Shown: positions 9,419-18,408, numbered from the stretch's first letter. The stretch: 64,000 nucleotides of DNA from Chromobacterium sp. IIBBL 290-4 (GCF_024207115.1 NZ_CP100128.1:1674001-1738000), one strand, 5' to 3'. Notes: generated by a model not told the origin, from the sequence alone. Numbers and translations are program-made.

Positions 9419-9456
9419 CCCCTCTCCCGCGAGGGAGAGGGGTTGGGGAGAGGGGG
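9419..9456. repeat. CCCCTCTCCC-type intergenic repeat
   Basis: The arms CCCCTCTCCC and GGGAGAGGGG enclose four bases, and the second arm is followed by TTGGGGAGAGGG. This is a widespread proteobacterial intergenic repeat type. It sits inside the hut operon between hutU and the lipocalin-like gene. A further TAGGGGG...GGGGCG element follows at 9474-9500. Confidence 0.6.
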
Positions 9457-9516
9457 CAAGCCGCCATCGCCGTAGGGGGACGCCTCGGGGCGTTACGCCC
9501 TTGCACACAAGGAGAA

Positions 9517-9909
9517 ATGGCAGTGCAAGCATCAGACCTGATCGGCGAGTGGAAGCTGGACGACTTCATCGTCCACCGTGAAAACGGCGAAGCTTTTCAT
9601 TGGCCGGGAGAACAAAGCGGCACGCTGATCTACACCGCCAGCGGCTACGTCAGCGTGGCGCAGAACCGCCAGCCCTTGGCGGATCCCAGCCCGGAAGACG
9701 TCCAGCGCGTGTCCAATTTCTACACCGGCCGTTGGCGGCTGGGCGATGAGCCGGGCGTGGTTTACCACACCGCCTTGCAGTCCAGCGCGCCGGCGGTGAT
9801 CGGCCAGACCATGCGCCGCGAGCTGGAAAAATTGCCCGATGGACGTTTGAAGCTTTCCGGGCAAGGACTGAAAGAAAGCGTCACCTTGATCTGGTCCCGT
9901 CTGGACTAG
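9517..9909 (+). CDS. Lipocalin-like domain protein inside the hut operon
   Basis: The 130-residue protein starts LIGEWKLDDFIVHRENGE and contains GTLIYTASGYVSV, YTGRWRLGD and VYHTALQSSAPAVIGQTMRR. This matches the pattern of the single-domain lipocalin-like family (Lipocalin_5 as I recall it), a small beta-barrel that may bind a hydrophobic or aromatic ligand. There is no signal peptide, so it is cytoplasmic. AAGGAG stands five bases before the ATG, which decides this start. It lies between hutU and hutH, 45 bases before hutH. A link to histidine or urocanate is suggested by position only. Confidence 0.75.
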   Translation: MAVQASDLIGEWKLDDFIVHRENGEAFHWPGEQSGTLIYTASGYVSVAQNRQPLADPSPEDVQRVSNFYTGRWRLGDEPGVVYHTALQSSAPAVIGQTMRRELEKLPDGRLKLSGQGLKESVTLIWSRLD

Positions 9910-9954
9910 AGCAAGCATCAACAGAACATAGAGAAGCCAAGAGAGACAGAAGCC

Positions 9955-11487
9955 ATGAGCATCCTCAACATCGTACCGGGCCAGCTCACCCTGGCCGACC
10001 TGCGCCGTGTTTCACGTGAAACAGGTCTGCAACTGCAACTGGATCCGTCCAGCCACGCCGCCATCGACGCTTCCGCCGCCACTGTGGCGCGGGTGTTGTC
10101 TGAAGGCCGCACCGTTTACGGCATCAACACCGGCTTCGGCCTGTTGGCCAGCACCAAGATCGCGCCGGAAGAGCTGGAGCTACTGCAGCGCTCCATCGTG
10201 CTGTCGCACGCCGCCGGCATCGGCGCGCCGATGGACGACAGCACCGTGCGCCTGGTGATGGCGCTGAAGATCAACTCGCTGGCGCGCGGCTTCTCCGGCA
10301 TCCGCCGCCAGGTCATCGAGGCCCTGGTGACGCTGTTCAACCGCCAGATCTATCCGGTGATTCCGCAGAAGGGCTCGGTCGGCGCGTCCGGCGACCTGGC
10401 GCCGCTGTCGCATATGAGCGCGGTGTTGATCGGCGAGGGCGAAGCTTTTGTCGATGGCAAACGCGTGTCCGGCGCCGAGGCGATGCGCGCAGCTGGCCTG
10501 GAACCGATCACGCTGGCGCCCAAGGAAGGCCTGGCCTTGCTGAACGGCACTCAAGCCTCCAGCGCCTTCGCGCTGGAAGGCCTGTTTGCCGCCGAAGACC
10601 TGTACGTGTCCGCCACCGTGGCCGGCAGCCTGTCGGTGGAAGCCGCGCTGGGCAGCCGCACCCCGTTCGACGCGCGCATCCACGCCGTGCGCGGCCATCA
10701 GGGCCAGATCGACGCCGCCCGCCTGTACCGCGAGCTGCTGGCGCATAGCCAGATCGAGCAATCGCATGAAAACTGCGGCAAGGTGCAAGACCCGTACAGC
10801 CTGCGCTGCCAGCCGCAGGTGATGGGCGCCTGCCTGACGCAAATCCGCCAGGCGGCCGAAGTGCTGCGCGTGGAAGCCAATTCGGTGTCCGATAATCCTC
10901 TGGTTTTCGCCGACGACAACGATATCCTGTCCGGCGGCAACTTCCATGCCGAACCGGTGGCCTTCGCCGCCGACAATCTGGCGCTGGCCATCGCCGAGAT
11001 CGGCTCGCTGTCCGAACGCCGCATGGCGCTGCTGATCGACAGCAATCTGTCCAAGCTGCCGCCTTTCCTGGTCAACAACGGCGGCGTCAACTCCGGCTTC
11101 ATGATCGCCCAGGTGACCTCCGCGGCGCTGGCCAGCGAGAACAAATCGCTGGCCCACCCGGCCTCGGTGGACAGCCTGCCCACCAGCGCCAACCAGGAAG
11201 ACCATGTGTCGATGGCCACCTTCGCCGGCCGCCGCCTGCGCGATATGGCCGGCAACACCGCCGGCATCCTGGCGGTGGAGCTGCTGGCCGCCTGCCAGGG
11301 CATAGACTTCCGCGCGCCCAACAAGTCCAGCGACAAGCTGGAAGCGGCCAAGGGCATGCTGCGCGAGCTGGTGCCGTTCTACGACAAGGACCGTTACTTC
11401 GCGCCGGATATCGAAAAGGCGGCCACGCTGGTGGCCAGCGGTCGCCTCAATGGCTTGGTGGACGGCGAGCTGTTCCCGTCGCTGTAA
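9955..11487 (+). CDS. hutH: Histidine ammonia-lyase HutH
   Basis: The 510-residue enzyme removes ammonia from L-histidine to give trans-urocanate, the first hut step and the source of the HutC inducer. Ala144-Ser145-Gly146 within [14 protein letters not shown] forms the autocatalytic MIO electrophile. YGINTGFG at the N terminus, [12 protein letters not shown] and the [10 protein letters not shown] loop are also characteristic. It is the last gene of the cluster and is followed by GC-rich hairpins. The first 25 codons contain a perfect 16-base parS palindrome, read as VSRET, which fixes the amino acids there. Confidence 0.96.
   Translation: MSILNIVPGQLTLADLRRVSRETGLQLQLDPSSHAAIDASAATVARVLSEGRTVYGINTGFGLLASTKIAPEELELLQRSIVLSHAAGIGAPMDDSTVRLVMALKINSLARGFSGIRRQVIEALVTLFNRQIYPVIPQKGSVGASGDLAPLSHMSAVLIGEGEAFVDGKRVSGAEAMRAAGLEPITLAPKEGLALLNGTQASSAFALEGLFAAEDLYVSATVAGSLSVEAALGSRTPFDARIHAVRGHQGQIDAARLYRELLAHSQIEQSHENCGKVQDPYSLRCQPQVMGACLTQIRQAAEVLRVEANSVSDNPLVFADDNDILSGGNFHAEPVAFAADNLALAIAEIGSLSERRMALLIDSNLSKLPPFLVNNGGVNSGFMIAQVTSAALASENKSLAHPASVDSLPTSANQEDHVSMATFAGRRLRDMAGNTAGILAVELLAACQGIDFRAPNKSSDKLEAAKGMLRELVPFYDKDRYFAPDIEKAATLVASGRLNGLVDGELFPSL
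10008..10023. promoter_or_regulatory. Perfect parS site (site 2)
   Basis: TGTTTCACGTGAAACA is the full 16-base consensus ParB-binding palindrome, without mismatch, inside the 5' part of hutH. Confidence 0.85.
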
Positions 11488-11500
11488 AGCAGGGAGGAAG

Positions 11501-11590
11501 CCCCGGCTTTGCCGGGGTATTCCGCCGAATGGGCGTCATCGGTTCATGGCGATGGAAAGCAAGGGCAGGCCGGAAGGCTTGCTCTTTTTG
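11501..11590 (+). terminator. Two hairpins ending the hut operon
   Basis: The first, CCCCGGC-TTT-GCCGGGG at 11501-11517, lacks a good T run. The second, AAGCAAG...CTTGCT at about 11557-11583, is followed by CTTTTTG and is the likelier termination point. Confidence 0.5.
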
Positions 11591-11798
11591 TTTGGGTGCT
11601 ATGTTTAATGTGTTAGCGAACTTGTTCACATCGGGTGAGCAGATGGCGATGATTTTGACGTTTCTGTAGCAGACTAGATGTCAAATGAGTCGTTGTTGAA
11701 AATCTCCAGCATTAGTTTTATTTATTTTTGAATAATGAATTGTTTTATGGTTTTGATAGGGTAGTTTGGATTTTAAATTAACAATTGGAGGATTTGCA
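11591..11798. other. AT-rich non-coding stretch before the imported gene
   Basis: The G+C content drops sharply compared with the hut genes. I see no conserved gene here. It should hold the promoter of the AT-rich gene that starts at 11799, but no convincing -35/-10 pair stands out. Confidence 0.5.
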
Positions 11799-12323
11799 AT
11801 GAGTGTTGACCCTGTTGTTTTGGAAACGCTTCGAGTGCAAGAGATACAAGCATGGATAACCGGGGTTGCAATCATCCTAGGCCCACTTTTTGGTGTGTTA
11901 TTTACTTTTTGGTTTCAAGATAGGAAAGAAAAAATAGAAGCTAAGCACCAGCTTTTTATAGCACTAGTTGCAGAGCGAAAAGCAGTTGTTTCTCTACAAG
12001 TGGCGCAATCTTTGAATAAAATAGATATTGTTTTTTCGAACAGTCCGAAGGTAAGAGGTTTGTGGCACCAATACTATGATTTATTGAACCAGCCGCCATC
12101 CCCTTCGCGAATTCATAAATGGATAGAATTGTTGTCGGCTATGGCTAGTGATCTTGGATATAAAAATCTTTCTCAAGTTGAATTAGATAAATTTTATACC
12201 CCGCAGGGACATATTGATGATGTAGAATTTCAGCAAAAGGTAGCAAAACAATGGTCAAGGGTCCTAGAAGGAACTGAGCATTTTATAGTGAAAGCTAGGC
12301 AAGATAATAAAGAGAACGGCTAA
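11799..12323 (+). CDS. Membrane-anchored DUF6680-like protein, AT-rich
   Basis: The 174-residue protein has one N-terminal membrane helix (ITGVAIILGPLFGVLFTFWF). A charged soluble domain follows with ALVAERKAVVSLQVAQSLNKIDIVF abridged to its core SLNKIDIVF, then VRGLWHQYYDLLN, LLSAMASDLGY and FYTPQGH. From memory this pattern matches the DUF6680 family, whose function is unknown. GGAGGA seven bases upstream decides the ATG at 11799. Its codon use is far more AT-rich than that of its neighbours, with many AAA, TTT and ATA codons, which points to recent acquisition. It stands alone, with no partner gene on either side. Confidence 0.65.
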   Translation: MSVDPVVLETLRVQEIQAWITGVAIILGPLFGVLFTFWFQDRKEKIEAKHQLFIALVAERKAVVSLQVAQSLNKIDIVFSNSPKVRGLWHQYYDLLNQPPSPSRIHKWIELLSAMASDLGYKNLSQVELDKFYTPQGHIDDVEFQQKVAKQWSRVLEGTEHFIVKARQDNKENG

Positions 12324-12880
12324 TTTATTTTTGGAAATAGAATGTTTAGATGTTTGCGTTGACAGTGCGAAATGTAAAGATTCTTCAAGTCTTATCAATA
12401 TCGAGTCAAGTTGGATTTTAGGCATTGTAGTACTACTACGCGGTACTGTTTGTTCGAGCTGATTCCACCTGACGAACGGGCCTGGGCCATATGCCATATG
12501 ACCAGCTCCGTAGCGCCCCCTGCGCTCCAACTGCGCAGAGTCCCGTCTGCAAAGTCATTTCCAAGGTCTCTCCTGAACTACATGCGTGCGAATTTTTTTA
12601 GATTAGCCCAAAGGTATGCGCTACCGTTGCGGAGCTGTCGAATAGCTGGCGGCTTAACGCCTTGAATGCTTAGAAGACTACCGGAGCTGATGGGGTATGG
12701 GGTCGCGTTAGTACCGGGGTTGTTTTAGATGTGTGTTCAATCGTTTTCCCCTTCCCATCATTGCCGCTAGCATCCCTGACCCTTAGCATGTTTTTTCTCG
12801 CTGGCGGGTCTGCATGGCGAACCATCGTCCTTATCCTTCTGTCCCACAAAATGCTTTCCGAATTTTCGGTATTTGAGAAC
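12324..12880. other. Long intergenic region without a recognisable gene
   Basis: About 560 bases with mixed composition. A short frame at 12411-12665 has no ribosome-binding site and no family resemblance, and I do not call it. The stretch may be decayed foreign DNA between the AT-rich gene and the acetyltransferase. No tRNA, terminator or insertion-sequence end was seen. Confidence 0.5.
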
Positions 12881-12891
12881 AGGAGCTCCGC

Positions 12892-13437
12892 ATGAACAGT
12901 CTGTCCAATCTCCGCTTCACCGTGCTGCCGCATCAGCAGCTGTCCGCACGGCAGCGCGATCGCATTCTCAGCTTGTGCTCGCAGGCTTATGAGGAAGACT
13001 TTTCGCCTTACCTGGACTTGCTGGCCGAGGCCACGCATTTATTGGCGGAGACGGATGGCGAGCTGGTGAGCCATGCGGCCTGGCTGCCGCGCGAATTGCG
13101 GACCGAGGGCCTGGCGCCGCTGCGCGCGGCTTATGTGGAGGCGGTGGCCACCGCGCCGGATCGCAAGGGCAAAGGCTATGGCCGCGCGGTGTTGTCCGCC
13201 ATTCCCGCGATATTGGGCAACGATTACGACATCGCCGCGCTCTCGCCATCCGAGCCGGACTATTACGCCCGTCTGGGATGGGAGCTGTGGCTGGGAGATT
13301 TGTCCTATCAGGCGACTGAGGGCAAGGTGGCGACGCCGGAAGAGGACGTGATGATCTACCGCTTGCTCAAGACCCCGAACAATCTGGATATTTCCGCGCC
13401 GCTGGAAACCGACTGGCGGCAAGGGGAGGTATGGTGA
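12892..13437 (+). CDS. AAC(2')-I-like aminoglycoside N-acetyltransferase (GNAT)
   Basis: The 181-residue GNAT-fold protein shows the marks I recall for the AAC(2')-I family. AYEEDFSPYLDLLAEATHLL stands where the family has GxFxxDF...; YVEAVATAPDRKGKGYGRAV is the acetyl-CoA loop, ALSPSEPDYYARLGWELW matches the LGxLSxSxxxxxLYxxxGWxxW segment, and it ends ISAPLETDWRQGEVW like the family's C-terminal DWRxGDxW. Such enzymes acetylate the 2'-amino group of gentamicin, tobramycin or related substrates, though intrinsic members may have other physiological amines as targets. AGGAG six bases upstream of the ATG supports the start. Activity is inferred from resemblance only. Confidence 0.75.
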   Translation: MNSLSNLRFTVLPHQQLSARQRDRILSLCSQAYEEDFSPYLDLLAEATHLLAETDGELVSHAAWLPRELRTEGLAPLRAAYVEAVATAPDRKGKGYGRAVLSAIPAILGNDYDIAALSPSEPDYYARLGWELWLGDLSYQATEGKVATPEEDVMIYRLLKTPNNLDISAPLETDWRQGEVW

Positions 13438-13582
13438 TGGGGCTGAAATGACTTTGACTTCTGCAATTTGAAATTGAAAATGCCCTTGATATGGCATGCG
13501 CTGCTAAAATAATGCCGTTTGATTGATTTGGGCGACGGCGGCATGCTGGTGTTCCGCTGCCGGCGGCCTGTTCGGAGGCAAT

Positions 13583-14575
13583 ATGAAATGGCAGGGCAAG
13601 CGCGAAAGCGACAATGTCGAGGATCTGCGCGACGAGGCGGAAGAACTTGAACAGGCAGACGACGCCGAAGAGGATGCAGAAGACGAGGCGCAAGGTTTCA
13701 GCCGAGAAGATGAGGAAGAGCAGGAACAGGACAGCGCGTTCGAGTCGAACGATTTAGGCACGGCGCTGGTGGTGGGCGTTTTGGTGGTGGCTGGCGTGAT
13801 CGGCTGGCTGTGGCTGAGCGGCGGCAATGACGATGACCCGGTGTCCCACAGCGCGGCAACGAATGGCGGCAGCCGCGTCTTGGCGCCGCCTGCGCCTGTC
13901 GATCATCCAGGCCGGGACAATCAGCAGACCAAGGACAGGGATACCGCCTTCGTCAAAGTGATTCTGGCCGATACCGAGGATGTGTGGGGCGAGTTGTTCC
14001 GGCAGCAGAACCTGCGCTACCAACCGCCCAAGCTGGTGCTGTATACCGAGTCGATCAAGACCGGAGGCTGCGGCAAGGGGGAGGTTTCGATCGGCCCTTT
14101 CTATTGCACGGGCGACAACAAGGTGTATCTGGACAGCACCTTCTTCCGCCAGATGCGCAAGCAATTGCATGGCAAGGCGGAGTTTGGCCAGGCTTATGTG
14201 GTGGCGCACGAGGTGGGCCACCATGTCCAGAACCAGCTGGGGCTTTGGGAGGCGTACGAGAAACAGGCGGCGGGATTGAGCAAGAAAAAGACGAACGCCC
14301 TGTCCGTGCGCATGGAGCTGCAAGCGGATTGTCTGGCCGGGGTATGGGGCCATTACGCCAAGCAGCGCCAGTTGCTGGAGTTTAACGAAGTGGCGGAGGG
14401 CATCCAGGCCGCGTCCGATTACGGCGACGACGAGATCATGCGCAAGGCGGGTGTGGAAGTCAGGCCGGACGCCTTCACCCACGGCACCAGCGAACAGCGG
14501 GTGCGTTGGTTCCGCCGTGGTTTCGACAGCGGCGACATGTCGCAGTGCGACACCTTCCGCGCGGCGCGTTTGTAG
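13583..14575 (+). CDS. YpfJ-type neutral zinc metallopeptidase, membrane anchored
   Basis: The 330-residue protein starts with a very acidic stretch (about residues 5-58), then a single membrane helix (ALVVGVLVVAGVIGWLWL), a short linker and the conserved domain. There AHEVGHHVQNQLG supplies the HExxH zinc motif and MELQADCLAGVWGH the downstream ExxxD element. The end, GTSEQRVRWFRRGFDSGDMSQCDTF, is typical of the KPN_02809/YpfJ family (PF04228). The protease domain should face the periplasm; the substrate is unknown. CGGAGG precedes the ATG at 13583. The acidic N-terminal run is longer than I expect for the family. Confidence 0.88.
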   Translation: MKWQGKRESDNVEDLRDEAEELEQADDAEEDAEDEAQGFSREDEEEQEQDSAFESNDLGTALVVGVLVVAGVIGWLWLSGGNDDDPVSHSAATNGGSRVLAPPAPVDHPGRDNQQTKDRDTAFVKVILADTEDVWGELFRQQNLRYQPPKLVLYTESIKTGGCGKGEVSIGPFYCTGDNKVYLDSTFFRQMRKQLHGKAEFGQAYVVAHEVGHHVQNQLGLWEAYEKQAAGLSKKKTNALSVRMELQADCLAGVWGHYAKQRQLLEFNEVAEGIQAASDYGDDEIMRKAGVEVRPDAFTHGTSEQRVRWFRRGFDSGDMSQCDTFRAARL

Positions 14576-14617
14576 CGGGCGGCGCAGGCAAGACGGTGGC
14601 GGGATGCCGCAAGAAAA

Positions 14618-14650
14618 AAGGGCGCGATGCGGAATGGCATCGCGCCCTTG
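14618..14650. terminator. Bidirectional terminator between convergent genes
   Basis: A 13-base stem aagggcgcgatgc / gcatcgcgccctt, flanked by an A run on the left and weak Ts on the right, lies between the zinc peptidase and the convergent membrane-protein gene. Confidence 0.8.
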
Positions 14651-14684
14651 TCGTTGGAAGGCCGCAAGACTGCGCCGGAAGGCC

Positions 14685-15362
14685 TCAGGCGATGCTGGGC
14701 AGCGTGTCGTCGGTGTAGATGTCGCGCCAGCTGGTGTAGCCGATCAGACACATCACCGGCACCAGCACAATCAGCGCCAGGCCAAGCGTGATCACGCTGA
14801 GCATGGCCAGCGCGATTTGCAGCAAGGCGCTCAGCACGATGGCAGCCCAGTTCTTCAATACGCCGCGTGAGCTGAGGGCCACCGCTTGGATCAAAGGCAC
14901 GCCTTTGAACACCAGCAAGGCCGGCGCGTACATGAGGACGCTGTGGATCAGCATGAAGGCTGCGAACGCGTACCAGTAAATGGGTGGAACGGAATGGCCA
15001 GGCGTGGGAACCAGGTTTTCCCCGACGAAGTTCTCGACCAGGATCAAGGGCAGCATCAGCGCGGCGAAGCTCAATAAAGGCCGGAGATGATTGCGCCAGC
15101 CCAGAAAGAGGTCGGTGAATTTAACGGTCTGATTGTCGCTGCGCTTACGGGCGGCGAGCAGCAGGCCAGCCGTGAACACGGGCGCGATGGCGGCGAGCAG
15201 TATGCTGCCGACGACCGGGATTTGCAGAGAGGCAATGTAGATCAGGATATAAAAGACGCACATGCCTATCCAAACCAGCTTTTGCTGTTTGAACAGGCCG
15301 TAGGCTTCCTTGAACCATTGCCAAGCATGGGTGGCGGGGACTTTATGGATGGTTGTGCTCAT
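14685..15362 (-). CDS. BPSS1780-family integral membrane protein
   Basis: The 225-residue protein begins with a short soluble segment (KVPATHAWQWFKEAYGLFKQQK) and then has about six hydrophobic helices, among them LVWIGMCVFYILIYIASL, SILLAAIAPVFTAGLLLA and ALIVLVPVMCLIGYTSW. It ends SWRDIYTDD. The pattern matches what is annotated as BPSS1780 family in betaproteobacteria; its function is unknown. It is a stand-alone gene between two terminators. Confidence 0.65.
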   Translation of the reverse strand: MSTTIHKVPATHAWQWFKEAYGLFKQQKLVWIGMCVFYILIYIASLQIPVVGSILLAAIAPVFTAGLLLAARKRSDNQTVKFTDLFLGWRNHLRPLLSFAALMLPLILVENFVGENLVPTPGHSVPPIYWYAFAAFMLIHSVLMYAPALLVFKGVPLIQAVALSSRGVLKNWAAIVLSALLQIALAMLSVITLGLALIVLVPVMCLIGYTSWRDIYTDDTLPSIA

Positions 15363-15481
15363 GATGTCATGGAGAGTTGCCGCCGCGATCCGCGCGGCGC
15401 GGGCGCTGGATGCTTGAAGAGCGAGCGCTGAGCTGGAAGGCTATCGCAGCGCCTAATGAATGACAAATAGATTCTTTGAAA

Positions 15482-15518
15482 ATAAAAACGGCAGGCTGCC
15501 GACAAAGGAGCCTGCCGT
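15482..15518 (-). terminator. Terminator of the aminotransferase gene
   Basis: A 10-base stem ACGGCAGGCT / AGCCTGCCGT is followed, on the minus strand, by a run rich in T (TTTTTATTTTC), directly after the stop of the minus-strand aminotransferase gene. Confidence 0.85.
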
Positions 15519-15535
15519 CGCGTACCGCGCGCGGT

Positions 15536-16729
15536 TTACTGAACCTGGGCGAAAGCCTGGGCGACGTAAGGCGCGTTGGCGGTATTGAGGCCGGCCACGC
15601 ACATGCGACCGCTGCCCACCAGATAGACGGCGAACTGCTCGCGCAGCTTGTCTACCTGTGCCTGGCTGAAGCCGGTGTAGCTGAACATGCCGCGCTGGTG
15701 TTTCAGATATTCAAAATCGCGTTCCGGCAGCGCTTCCTTCAGCACCTGCACCAGCACGCCGCGCATGGCCTGGATGCGTTCGCGCATTTCGTCCACCTCG
15801 GCCACCCACAGCGCTTTCAGTTCCGGACTGTTCAGCACGGTGGCGATCACCTTGGCGCCGTGCGTCGGCGGGCTGGAGTAGTTGCGGCGCACCGTGGCTT
15901 TCAACTGGCCAGACACCAGCGCGGCGTCGGCCGCGTTGTCGCATACCACCGACAGGCCGCCGCAGCGCTCGCCGTACAGCGAGAAGATCTTGGAGAAGGA
16001 GTTGCTCACCAGGAAGGCGAGGCCGGCGTCGGCCATGGCGCGGATGGCGTAGGCGTCTTGTTCCAGCCCGGCGCCGAAGCCCTGGTAAGCGATGTCCAGG
16101 AAGGGGATCAGCTGGCGTTCTTTGGCCACCGCCACCACCTGGTCCCATTGGGCGTTGTTCAGATCCGCGCCGGTGGGATTATGGCAACACGGATGCAGCA
16201 GCACGATGCTCTTGGCCGGCAGCGTTTGCAGCTTGGCCAGCATGGCGGCGAAATCCACGCCGCGGGTGGTCGGATCGAAGTAGGGGTAGCGCTCCACGGC
16301 GAAGCCGGCGCCTTCGAAGATGGCGACGTGGTTGTCCCAGGTTGGATCGCTGACCCAGACATTGGAGGTCGGGAAATAGCGCTTCAGGAAGTCCGCGCCC
16401 ACTTTCAGCGCGCCGGAGCCGCCCAGCGTTTGCAGCGTGGCGATGCGGCCGTTCTTCACCGCCGGATGCTCGGCGCCGAACAGCAGCGTCTGGATGGCGC
16501 TGCGGTAAGGGGCCAGACCGTCCATCGGCAGGTAGGTGCACGGCGGCTGCGGCTGGCTGGCCAGCAAGGCCTCGGCCTGCTCCACCGCCTTCAGGCGCGG
16601 GATGCGGCCGGCTTCGTCGTAATACAGGCCGATGCTGAGATTGACCTTCTCGGCGCGGGCGTCTTTGCCGAAGGCTTCCACCAGCGACAGAATGGGATCG
16701 CCGGCATAGGCGTCTACATGTTGGAACAC
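15536..16729 (-). CDS. tyrB: Aromatic amino acid aminotransferase (TyrB type)
   Basis: The 397-residue PLP enzyme of aminotransferase class I (subgroup Ialpha) begins [14 protein letters not shown] like the enteric AspC/TyrB proteins. Lys247 in [18 protein letters not shown] is the PLP-binding lysine, HNPTG and LDIAYQGFG contain cofactor-contacting residues, and the C-terminal [10 protein letters not shown] holds the substrate-binding arginine. SLYGERxGGL favours TyrB (tyrosine/phenylalanine/aspartate) over AspC, though either name could be applied. The GTG at 16729 is taken as start, since AGGAG lies six bases upstream and the N terminus fits. It reads away from the small membrane-protein gene 65 bases upstream. 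Confidence 0.88.
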   Translation of the reverse strand: MFQHVDAYAGDPILSLVEAFGKDARAEKVNLSIGLYYDEAGRIPRLKAVEQAEALLASQPQPPCTYLPMDGLAPYRSAIQTLLFGAEHPAVKNGRIATLQTLGGSGALKVGADFLKRYFPTSNVWVSDPTWDNHVAIFEGAGFAVERYPYFDPTTRGVDFAAMLAKLQTLPAKSIVLLHPCCHNPTGADLNNAQWDQVVAVAKERQLIPFLDIAYQGFGAGLEQDAYAIRAMADAGLAFLVSNSFSKIFSLYGERCGGLSVVCDNAADAALVSGQLKATVRRNYSSPPTHGAKVIATVLNSPELKALWVAEVDEMRERIQAMRGVLVQVLKEALPERDFEYLKHQRGMFSYTGFSQAQVDKLREQFAVYLVGSGRMCVAGLNTANAPYVAQAFAQVQ

Positions 16730-16794
16730 AGTCTTCTCCTCTTGGTTTGCCGGCGCCCGCGCTCGTGGAGTGGGCGGGTCGCCGAGTCTCGCGC

Positions 16795-17085
16795 TCAGGC
16801 CAGATCGTCGCGTTTCAGGGCCAGGCCCATGGCGATGATCCACGGCAGAATCAGCCAGCCGCCCAGAATGTTCAATAAGGCCACTTTGCGCAGGCGCGGG
16901 CTTTTCACCAGCACGGCGGTGGCGGTGGGCACCAGATAGGCGCCGGCCATCGCCAGGACATCGCCCAGCCAAATGGCGGCATTCACCAGATCCGGCCGGT
17001 TTTGCCAACTGCCGACGCTCCACAACAGGATGGCCAGCGCCAATAGCGCGAACAGCAGGTATCTCAGCAGCGGCAGGGCATTCAT
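16795..17085 (-). CDS. Small membrane protein, superinfection-immunity-like
   Basis: The 96-residue protein consists of three hydrophobic helices ([66 protein letters not shown]). The last helix has the N-x-x-G-W-x-x-x-x-W-I order seen in superinfection-immunity-type small proteins, which is a weak resemblance. It lies upstream of the aminotransferase on the same strand and may share its transcript. The ribosome-binding site is poor. No function can be stated. Confidence 0.55.
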   Translation of the reverse strand: MNALPLLRYLLFALLALAILLWSVGSWQNRPDLVNAAIWLGDVLAMAGAYLVPTATAVLVKSPRLRKVALLNILGGWLILPWIIAMGLALKRDDLA

Positions 17086-17283
17086 GGCGGCGTCTATTGT
17101 ATGGCAAACCCATATCGTGCGAGTTTTTCGCGCTGCTGGCAATGGCAAGTTAGACCCAATATCGGGTGGTTTCTGCTGTATATCTATCCATCATTGGCAT
17201 TTGAATGCTGTTTGTATGCCAAATGCTTGTTTGGTTCGCTTGCTTTGTTTAGGCTGGGACTTTTCAGGTTTGGAGCACGGCGC

Positions 17284-17742
17284 ATGCAGGCGATCATCGA
17301 TAGCGATCCAGCCCGGCTGGAGCGGGACCGCATTTATCAGTATCTGTCGCAGCAATCCTATTGGGCGAAGGGCTTGCCGCGCGAGATTTTCGATCGTTCG
17401 GTCGAGCATTCGCTGTGCTTCGGCGCCTATGGCGAGGATGGCCGCCAGCTGGGTTTTGGCCGAGTGGTGACCGACTGCGCCACCTTCGCTTATCTGGCGG
17501 ATATATTCGTCTGGGACGAATATCAGGGGCACGGCATTGGCAAGCAGCTGGTGGCGGGCATGCTGGCGCATCCAAAATTGCGCGATCTGCGGCGGATGAT
17601 GCTGGCCACCGCCGATGCGCACGGCCTGTACGCGCAATACGGTTTTGCTGCATTGTCCAAGCCGGAGCGCCTGATGGAGCGTTTGGAGCAGGGCGTGTAC
17701 CAGCGGCTGGCTGAGGAAGCGGCCGCCGCGCGGGGCGATTGA
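17284..17742 (+). CDS. GNAT-family N-acetyltransferase
   Basis: The 152-residue single-domain acetyltransferase has FGRVVTDCATFAYLADIFV on the central strands, then the acetyl-CoA loop EYQGHGIGKQLV and a C-terminal ATADAHGLYAQYGF. This resembles the small YjgM-like GNATs. GGAG eight bases before the ATG at 17284 decides the start over an in-frame extension to 17101. It precedes the AlaX-like gene by 27 bases and probably forms an operon with it and the DMT exporter. The substrate is unknown. Confidence 0.82.
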   Translation: MQAIIDSDPARLERDRIYQYLSQQSYWAKGLPREIFDRSVEHSLCFGAYGEDGRQLGFGRVVTDCATFAYLADIFVWDEYQGHGIGKQLVAGMLAHPKLRDLRRMMLATADAHGLYAQYGFAALSKPERLMERLEQGVYQRLAEEAAAARGD

Positions 17743-17769
17743 ACCGAATAGCGCGTGGAGGCGGCAATC

Positions 17770-18408
17770 ATGCGGAAACAGTTCTGGCAAGATCCTTATC
17801 AGACCGAGTTGCTCACACGCATCGCCAAGGTGGACGGCGAGCGGGTGTGGCTGGCATCCACCATTTTCTATGCTATTTCCGGCGGGCAGGAGAGCGATAG
17901 CGGCAGCATCGCCGGCCAGCGCGTGTTGCGGGCGGAAAAAGACGGGCAGGATATCGTCTACACCCTCGCGCCGGAGCATGGCTTGCGCGCGGGAGACGAG
18001 GCGCGGGTGGCGATAGATTGGCCGCGCCGCTATCGGCTGATGCGCCTGCACTTCGCCGCCGAGCTGGTGTTGGAAGTGATCTGCCAGATGGTGGACGGCG
18101 TGGAGAAGATAGGCGCGCATATCGCCGAGGACAAGGCGCGGATCGATTTCGCGCTGGATCAGCCCATCACGCCGTGGTTGGAGCGCATCGCCGTCGAGGC
18201 GCAGCGCTGGATTGACGCCGATCTGCCCATCGCCAGCGCCTTTTCCGACGAGGCGGCCGAGCGGCGTTACTGGGAGCTGCCGGGCTTCGCCCGTGTGCCC
18301 TGCGGCGGCACCCATCTGCAACGCAGCGGCGAAGTGGGGCGGATCGCGCTGAAACGCCGCAATATCGGCAAAGACAAGGAAAGAGTGGAGATTTACCTGG
18401 CATCATGA
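17770..18408 (+). CDS. AlaX-like alanyl-tRNA editing protein with altered zinc motif
   Basis: The 212-residue protein resembles stand-alone editing domains that hydrolyse mischarged seryl- or glycyl-tRNA(Ala). FYAISGGQESDSG near the N terminus and PCGGTH near the C terminus (Cys178, His182) fit the family. The usual HxxxH zinc pair appears here as His94-FAA-Glu98, so one metal ligand is replaced by glutamate. The ATG at 17770 follows GGAGG by eight bases; an in-frame GTG at 17755 is less likely. Its stop overlaps the ATG of the DMT gene (ATGA), indicating translational coupling. It could have lost or altered the editing activity. Confidence 0.78.
   Translation: MRKQFWQDPYQTELLTRIAKVDGERVWLASTIFYAISGGQESDSGSIAGQRVLRAEKDGQDIVYTLAPEHGLRAGDEARVAIDWPRRYRLMRLHFAAELVLEVICQMVDGVEKIGAHIAEDKARIDFALDQPITPWLERIAVEAQRWIDADLPIASAFSDEAAERRYWELPGFARVPCGGTHLQRSGEVGRIALKRRNIGKDKERVEIYLAS

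Noticed and set aside
12411..12665. Short frame in the 560-base gap before the AAC(2')-like gene
   Set aside because: No ribosome-binding site, no recognisable domain and a composition unlike coding DNA of either neighbour.
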